Source: an uncultured Haemophilus sp. | Lineage (GTDB): Bacteria > Pseudomonadota > Gammaproteobacteria > Enterobacterales > Pasteurellaceae | Assembly: GCF_937976265.1 (NCBI RefSeq) | Contig: NZ_CALJRX010000268.1 | Span: forward strand, 1-9,694 | Length of the DNA: 9,694 bases | Direction of reading: 5' to 3' | Shown: positions 4,962-9,694 of the stretch, one piece after another | How positions within the stretch are numbered: position 1 is the stretch's first letter | How the letters are laid out: the number at the start of each line of letters is the position of its first letter | Position numbers and translations under genes: made by a program | Notes under the pieces: generated by a model | What the model was told of the DNA's origin: nothing | The model's database searches: none | The model's input: only the letters and a program-made list of their open reading frames with translations

Positions 4962-5603
4962 ATGTTAAAAATGAATGATTTGGTTAAGCTTAGTCAGACA
5001 CCAAAATCCACGGTACTGTACTATGTGAAAGAAGGTTTGTTACCAGAACCAGTAAAAGATAAACCGAATTTTCATCTCTATGATGAATATTGTGTAGAGT
5101 TGCTTAGTTTTATTAAATATCTACAAAGCAATTTCAATGCGACGATTTCACAAATTAAAGCACTTTTTGCTCATCCTCATTTTGATTGGAATAATCCTTA
5201 TGAAAGCCTTATTGGATTATTGGATATCATCATGGGGGCAGAAAATGAAGTGTTCACCATTGAGCAATTATGTGCAGAATTTCATCTTTCCGCTGAACAA
5301 ATCGAAGACATGGTAGCGGAAGGCTTATTGAATCCTCGTGAAGGCATTTTTACAGCAAAAGAACGTGATATTTTGGCGATCTTGGTTCGTTGTGATGAAG
5401 CTGAAATGGATGTGGTGAAAGCTTATTTAGCTGCAGCAAAAATGTTAGCAGAAAAAGAGGTGAATGTGACTTTAGCGGCATTAGCCAATAGCGAACAAAA
5501 AGATGAAAAATTAAAACACTTATTTGATTTATTGTTGGTGTTAAAACCTTATCTCTTGAATATGAAAACCTTTAATCTTTATCAAGCGGAGAGTGCGAAA
5601 TGA
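4962..5603 (+). CDS. MerR-family transcriptional regulator with a probable second MerR-like DNA-binding domain
   Basis: 213 residues. Residues 3-55 are a MerR winged helix: MNDLVKLSQTPKSTVLYYVK, then EGLLPEP and the Y40 wing position, followed by a helix ending near FIKYL. Residues 97-144 look like a second, degenerate copy (VFTIEQLCAEFHLSAEQIED, then MVAEGLLNP and TAKERDILAIL), sharing the V-x-x-GLL-x-P core. The rest is helical. The three cysteines (44, 104, 144) do not form a metal- or redox-sensing MerR motif, so I infer a non-metal signal. GAGGG (4949-4953) lies eight bases before the ATG; an ATG three codons in is possible but poorly spaced. The stop overlaps the next gene's start as ATGA, giving tight coupling to the LplT-Aas fusion and suggesting it regulates phospholipid repair. 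A dyad upstream could be its own operator. No specific ligand or family name can be given. Confidence 0.87.
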   Translation: MLKMNDLVKLSQTPKSTVLYYVKEGLLPEPVKDKPNFHLYDEYCVELLSFIKYLQSNFNATISQIKALFAHPHFDWNNPYESLIGLLDIIMGAENEVFTIEQLCAEFHLSAEQIEDMVAEGLLNPREGIFTAKERDILAILVRCDEAEMDVVKAYLAAAKMLAEKEVNVTLAALANSEQKDEKLKHLFDLLLVLKPYLLNMKTFNLYQAESAK

Positions 5604-8600
5604 AACTCTTAAAATATGCTGGCTTTGTACCTTATTTAGCCATTGCTTTTATTAATGCCAGTGTGGATTTGGCACATAAAATTACCATTCAAAATGTGTT
5701 GCTGAAAAGTTTTTCAGGTGAGAGTTTGGTGGTTTTAACGGCATTAATTAATGCGATGATTTTATTGCCATTTATTTTCTTATTTTCGCCTTCGGCATTT
5801 ATTAACGATAAATTTTCTCGCACCAATGTGATTCGTTATAGCAGTTTGGCGGCTGTGGTGATCAGTGCGGGGATTTTATTGAGTTATATGACGGGAATGT
5901 TTGCTATTTCCTTTGTACTGACATTGATTTTGGCAGCGCAAAGTGCGGTCTATTCTCCGGCCAAATATAGCATTATTAAATCGATTGTGGGCACTGAAAA
6001 TATCGGTATGGCAAACGGTGTGATTCAAGCGCTTACTATTGTGGCCATTCTATTTAGTTCTTTTGCATTTTCTTTCTTCTTTGAAGCGCATTATGTGGCA
6101 TCAGATGATCCGAATGAAGTATTACAAAGTGTTTGGGTGATAGGTGTAGCATTAGTATTACTGAGTGCACTAGAAGCCTATTTTGCTTTTAAAATCCCAT
6201 TCTTTAAGCAAGAAGCTGAAAATACAGATGGTCAGTTTGATATGAGAAAATACCTTTCTTTAGGGTATTTAAAAGATAACGTTCGCACATTAAAAGCAGA
6301 TCAAAATATTTGGTTGAGTGTCATTGGATTAAGTCTATTTTGGGGCGTGTCACAAATTATTGTGGCGGCATTCCCTGCGCATTATAAAGCGATGTTCAAT
6401 GAAGATAATGCTATTGTCATTCAAGCGATTCTTGCGGTGAGTGGAATAGGGCTTGCGCTTGGTTCATATCTTGCGGGACGCGCTTCTCGTTTACATATTG
6501 AGTTAGGTATTGTTCCGCTTGGTGCGTTGGGTATTTGTGCCTCATTATTCTTCTTAACTCTCGCGCAAAGTGGAGTGGTATTAGCACTTTGTTCTTTTGT
6601 CTTTGGTTTCTCTGGTGGTTTATTAATTGTGCCATTGAATGCGACGATTCAGTATTTCGCACCGGAGAAAATCAGCGGCAAAATCATGGCGGGTAACAAC
6701 TTTGTACAAAACGTGTTCATGGTCGTGTTTTTGCTATTAAGCATTGTTTTTGTACAACTTAATGTTTCGACTCAAGGTTTATTCTTAGTGACTTCGGCTG
6801 CATGTCTTGCTGCGAGTTTATATACCATGTCGAAAGTGCCCCATTTATTTACGCGTTTATTTTTGCTCTTTGCGTTAAAAGCGAATTACCGTTTTCATGT
6901 GGATGGCTTAAAAAATCTTCCACAAAGTGGTGGTGTGTTGTTATTAGGTAACCATATTAGCTGGATTGACTGGTTGGTGTTACAAGCGGCTAGCCCTCGT
7001 GCGATTAAATTTGTGATGTATCGTCCAATTTACAACAAATGGTATCTCACTTGGTTCTTCCGTATTTTCAAAGTCATCCCAATTGGTGGCGGCTCAAGCC
7101 GTGAATCTATTGAAACCATTCGTAAATATTTAGCGCGTGGCGAAGTGGTGGCGTTATTCCCAGAAGGCCATATCAGCTATAACGGTCAAATTAATGAGTT
7201 CCAAAAAGGCTTTGAGCACGTATTAAAAGATTTAGAGAATGTGACGACTGTTCCTTTCTATTTACGTGGATTATGGGGTAGCAGTTTCTCCCGCGCAGAT
7301 TCTTTCTATAAGAATTTAACTAAACGCCAAGGTAAACGTGAAATTTTAGTGGCATTTGGTAAACCAATTCATGGCTTTATTGATGCGACAGCGATGAAGC
7401 AAAAAGTACTCGAACTTTCTTTCTCCGTATGGGAAAAAGTCATGAGTAAACGTAAACCGCTGATGCATCATTGGTTGAACTCGGCAAAATCGAATTTATT
7501 CAAAGAAGCGGCTGTGGATGCACAAGGCACTAAACTGAATAACCTGAAATTTATTGCTGCAGTGCTAATGTTTGTGAAAACCTTGAAAGCTGCTTTAGGG
7601 AATGAAAAAAATGTCGGTGTGTTATTACCAAGTTCATCAATCGGGGCAATTATTAATATGACCCTAATGGTGATGGGCAAAGTACCGGTAAATTTAAACT
7701 ACACGCTAAGCCCAGAAGTGATGGAAAAAGCGTTGAAAAAAGCCAACATTTCGCAAGTCATTACCTCTGAAAAATTCTTGGATAAGTTGAACGCAAAAGG
7801 TTTTGACTTTAGCCAAGTGGTGGCTGATAAAGCCCTCTTTATGGAAAATTTAGGGAAATCGATCACTAAGGCTAATAAAGTGCGGTCATTTTTAACTGCG
7901 TTTTTGGCGCCACAATGGTGGATTAAATTACGTTACTTTGCAGACGTAAGCTTGGAAGATACTGCAACCATCTTATTCAGTAGTGGTAGTGAAGGTGATC
8001 CAAAAGGCATTGAATTAAGCCATAAAAACTTACTGACAAATATTAAACAGATCGGTGAATTATTAAACTTCCACAAAGATGATGTGATTTTGAATTCCTT
8101 ACCAATTTTCCACTCATTTGGCTTAACAGTGACAACTTTATTGCCATTGTGTGAAGGCATTAAAATGGTGAGTGTGGCGGATCCGACGGATGGAGCAACT
8201 GTAGGAAAAATGTGTGCTCGACATCGGGTGAGTATTTTATTTGGTACTTCAACTTTCTTTAGATTATATGTACGCAATAAGAAATTCCATCCGTTAATGC
8301 TACAAAACGTGCGTATGGTTATTGCGGGTGCCGAAAAATTGAAAGCGGATGTAAAAGAAGCCTTTAAACTTAAATTTGGCTTGGAAATTTACGAAGGTTA
8401 TGGTGCAACTGAAACAGCACCGGTAGCCAGTGTTAATATGCCTAATTTACTTGATCCGGAAACCTTACAGGAATTTACCTTCAATCAAGCTGGTACAGTC
8501 GGTATGCCATTACCGGGCACCATTATCAAAATTGTGGATCCGGAAAGCTTGCAAGAATTACCAGTCGGCGAAGACGGTTTGATCTTGATTGGCGGTGGAC

Positions 8601-9049
8601 AAGTTATGAAAGGTTATTTGAATGCACCAGAAAAAACAGCAGAAGTGATTGTTGAAATTGACGGTGTACGTTATTACAAAACCGGCGATAAAGGTCATAT
8701 CGATCATAACGGCTTTATTACCATTGTGGATCGTTATTCTCGATTTGCCAAAGTTGGCGGTGAAATGATCAGTCTCGGTAGCGTGGAAGAGAAACTTTCA
8801 CAAGTATTTGATGAAGAAAATCAATTTGTTGCCGTCGCCTTGAGCGATGATAAAAAAGGCGAGATCATTGTACTTTTAATTAAGTCTGCACTTTCTTTAG
8901 ACGAGATCAATGAACGCATTAAAGGATTGAACGTTCCGCCGATTATGCTACCAAGCCAAGTCTTCTTAGTGGATGAAATTCCAATGTTAGGAAGTGGTAA
9001 AGTGGATTTCAAAGGTGCGAAGAATCTGGCAATGAGTTTGGTTAAGTAA
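5600..9049 (+). CDS. LplT-Aas fusion: lysophospholipid transporter, lysophospholipid acyltransferase and acyl-ACP synthetase in one protein
   Basis: 1149 residues, close to the sum of E. coli LplT (397) and Aas (719). Residues 1 to about 410 are a multi-span major-facilitator domain with the LplT signature AVYSPAKYSI near residue 120. Residues about 425-610 are an acyltransferase with the H-x4-D motif (NHISWID, His452, Asp457) and FPEGHIS (520-526). From about 630 there is an AMP-binding ligase: SSGSEGDPKG (794-803), LPIFHSFGLT, EGYGATETAP (932-941), TGD (1028-1030), FAKVGGEM and the C-terminal GSGK with Lys1134, the likely adenylation lysine. In E. coli, LplT flips lysophospholipid inward and Aas reacylates it with an acyl group it activates on acyl carrier protein; here this should occur in one membrane protein. 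All catalytic motifs appear intact. GGAGAG lies six bases before the ATG, which overlaps the regulator's stop. Similar fusions are known in other bacteria. Confidence 0.95.
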   Translation: MKLLKYAGFVPYLAIAFINASVDLAHKITIQNVLLKSFSGESLVVLTALINAMILLPFIFLFSPSAFINDKFSRTNVIRYSSLAAVVISAGILLSYMTGMFAISFVLTLILAAQSAVYSPAKYSIIKSIVGTENIGMANGVIQALTIVAILFSSFAFSFFFEAHYVASDDPNEVLQSVWVIGVALVLLSALEAYFAFKIPFFKQEAENTDGQFDMRKYLSLGYLKDNVRTLKADQNIWLSVIGLSLFWGVSQIIVAAFPAHYKAMFNEDNAIVIQAILAVSGIGLALGSYLAGRASRLHIELGIVPLGALGICASLFFLTLAQSGVVLALCSFVFGFSGGLLIVPLNATIQYFAPEKISGKIMAGNNFVQNVFMVVFLLLSIVFVQLNVSTQGLFLVTSAACLAASLYTMSKVPHLFTRLFLLFALKANYRFHVDGLKNLPQSGGVLLLGNHISWIDWLVLQAASPRAIKFVMYRPIYNKWYLTWFFRIFKVIPIGGGSSRESIETIRKYLARGEVVALFPEGHISYNGQINEFQKGFEHVLKDLENVTTVPFYLRGLWGSSFSRADSFYKNLTKRQGKREILVAFGKPIHGFIDATAMKQKVLELSFSVWEKVMSKRKPLMHHWLNSAKSNLFKEAAVDAQGTKLNNLKFIAAVLMFVKTLKAALGNEKNVGVLLPSSSIGAIINMTLMVMGKVPVNLNYTLSPEVMEKALKKANISQVITSEKFLDKLNAKGFDFSQVVADKALFMENLGKSITKANKVRSFLTAFLAPQWWIKLRYFADVSLEDTATILFSSGSEGDPKGIELSHKNLLTNIKQIGELLNFHKDDVILNSLPIFHSFGLTVTTLLPLCEGIKMVSVADPTDGATVGKMCARHRVSILFGTSTFFRLYVRNKKFHPLMLQNVRMVIAGAEKLKADVKEAFKLKFGLEIYEGYGATETAPVASVNMPNLLDPETLQEFTFNQAGTVGMPLPGTIIKIVDPESLQELPVGEDGLILIGGGQVMKGYLNAPEKTAEVIVEIDGVRYYKTGDKGHIDHNGFITIVDRYSRFAKVGGEMISLGSVEEKLSQVFDEENQFVAVALSDDKKGEIIVLLIKSALSLDEINERIKGLNVPPIMLPSQVFLVDEIPMLGSGKVDFKGAKNLAMSLVK
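5941..5949 (+). repeat. DNA uptake signal sequence (USS core)
   Basis: Exact AAGTGCGGT followed by CTATTCT. It sits inside the LplT-like domain, encoding part of Gln-Ser-Ala-Val directly before the SPAKY motif. Confidence 0.82.
7878..7886 (+). repeat. DNA uptake signal sequence (USS core)
   Basis: Exact AAGTGCGGT preceded by A and followed by CATTTTTAAC, a good AT-rich extension. It falls between the conserved motifs of the AMP-binding domain (codons Lys-Val-Arg-Ser), a region where the protein sequence is likely tolerant. Confidence 0.86.
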
Positions 9050-9066
9050 AGAAAATTGTCATAAAT

Positions 9067-9095
9067 AAAAGAGCGATCAATTTGACCGCTCTTTT
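9067..9095. terminator. Bidirectional terminator between the LplT-Aas fusion and oadB
   Basis: AAAAGAGCG (9067-9075) pairs with CGCTCTTTT (9087-9095); TCA/TGA inside pairs further, with one A-C mismatch at 9076/9086. The plus strand ends in TTTTGTTATTT. The minus strand ends in the complement of AAATAAAA (9063-9070), that is TTTTATTT. It therefore serves both convergent genes, 17 bases after the fusion gene and 45 bases after oadB. One arm holds ACCGCTCTT, a one-base variant of the uptake signal. Confidence 0.85.
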
Positions 9096-9140
9096 GTTAT
9101 TTAATGAACCTCATTTAGGTGTTTTTCAGCATCTTTAACT

Positions 9141-9694
9141 TTACATCAACGTACCGACATATTTTAACATGACCCCAGCAGCAATGGCTGAACCAATTAC
9201 ACCGGCAACGTTCGGCCCCATCGCGTGCATAAGTAGGAAGTTTTGGTTGTCTGCTTCCAAACCCACTTTATTTGATACGCGAGCGGCCATAGGAACGGCA
9301 GATACGCCCGCAGAACCAATGAGAGGGTTAATTTTATTTTTGCTGAATTTATTCATGATTTTCGCCATTAATACACCACTGCCAGTACCAATACCGAAAG
9401 CAATCACGCCAAGAATTAAAATGCCCAATGTTTGCGGTTGTAGGAATTTATCTGCAATCAGTTTAGAGCCCACAGATAAGCCTAGCACGATAGTCACAAT
9501 GTTAATCAAGGCGTTTTGTGTGGTATCGCTTAAACGTTCCACTACGCCGCTGACGCGCATGAGGTTACCGAAACAGAACATCCCGAGCAATGGCGCGGCA
9601 TCAGGTAAGAGTAAACCAACAAGTAAGAGCAAAATGACCGGGAATAAGATTTTTTCCCGATTGCTCACATGACGTAATTGTGTCATGCGAATTT
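9141..9694 (-). CDS. oadB: Oxaloacetate decarboxylase beta subunit, C-terminal part (sodium pump; 5' end outside window)
   Basis: The last 183 codons of a membrane protein normally about 430 residues long. The frame stays open to the right edge: two codons, Ile-Arg, precede the first internal Met, so the ATG at 9686 is not the true start. The sequence NPLIGSAGVSAVPMAAR holds the helix VIII residues that in Klebsiella OadB are Asn373, Gly377, Ser382 and Arg389, all with identical spacing and implicated in sodium and proton movement. Five or six hydrophobic segments are visible, including VILLLLVGLLLPDAAPLLG. OadB couples decarboxylation of carboxybiotin, carried by the alpha subunit, to export of sodium ions. 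The related beta subunits of methylmalonyl-CoA and glutaconyl-CoA decarboxylase look alike, so the substrate is not fixed by this fragment. The alpha and gamma genes would be expected just outside the window to the right. Confidence 0.92.
   Translation of the reverse strand, partial: IRMTQLRHVSNREKILFPVILLLLVGLLLPDAAPLLGMFCFGNLMRVSGVVERLSDTTQNALINIVTIVLGLSVGSKLIADKFLQPQTLGILILGVIAFGIGTGSGVLMAKIMNKFSKNKINPLIGSAGVSAVPMAARVSNKVGLEADNQNFLLMHAMGPNVAGVIGSAIAAGVMLKYVGTLM

Noticed and set aside
6417..6662. Minus-strand open frame inside the transporter domain
   Set aside because: Antisense to hydrophobic membrane segments; its translation is a polar mirror with no family resemblance.
7933..8277. A 114-codon open frame on the minus strand
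   Set aside because: Antisense to the AMP-binding domain, which carries strong conserved motifs; no start signal or family resemblance.
9169..9672. A 167-codon open frame on the plus strand
   Set aside because: It lies entirely antisense to oadB, whose protein matches a known family at conserved functional residues; the plus-strand translation is unlike any protein I recognise.
1..9694. Mobile element, phage, toxin-antitoxin, CRISPR or defence system
   Set aside because: No transposase, integrase, terminal repeats, spaced direct repeats or recognisable defence domains were seen on either strand; gene content and composition look like core chromosome.

Overview
The window looks like chromosomal DNA of a Pasteurellaceae bacterium, most likely Haemophilus or a close relative (H. 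parainfluenzae-like or Aggregatibacter-like). Three things point there. It is AT-rich. It carries five exact copies of the Haemophilus-type DNA uptake signal AAGTGCGGT or its complement (2541, 3292, 3810, 5941, 7878). Its housekeeping proteins (HldE tail, ribosomal protein S15, oligopeptidase A, OadB) are recognisably gammaproteobacterial. There is no sign of phage, insertion sequences, CRISPR, tRNA or rRNA, and no gene-free stretch longer than about 140 bases.

Layout from left to right: (1) the last 40 codons of hldE (lipopolysaccharide heptose synthesis); (2) rpsO (ribosomal protein S15), with a promoter and a well-formed autoregulatory pseudoknot leader, closed by a strong terminator; (3) prlC (oligopeptidase A, minus strand), which shares a bidirectional terminator region with rpsO; (4) divergent from prlC, a two-gene unit of a YbaN/DUF454 small membrane protein and an overlapping family-5 (OppA/SapA-like) peptide-binding lipoprotein, ended by a hairpin terminator; (5) a second two-gene unit, a MerR-type regulator whose stop codon overlaps the start of a 1149-residue three-part protein that joins an LplT-like lysophospholipid transporter to both halves of Aas (lysophospholipid acyltransferase and acyl-ACP synthetase); (6) convergent with it, the C-terminal part of oadB (sodium-pumping decarboxylase beta subunit), running off the right edge.

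The most interesting part is unit 5. One polypeptide appears able to flip lysophospholipid to the inner leaflet, activate a fatty acid and reacylate the lipid. It is translationally coupled to a regulator that seems to contain two MerR-like DNA-binding domains, and a 27-base dyad lies just upstream. LplT-Aas fusions have been noted before, so the less described part is the regulator and its candidate operator. Other points worth a second look are the 20-base perfect inverted repeat over the DUF454 promoter, the orphan peptide-binding lipoprotein, and uptake-signal variants (AAGAGCGGT) built into terminators.
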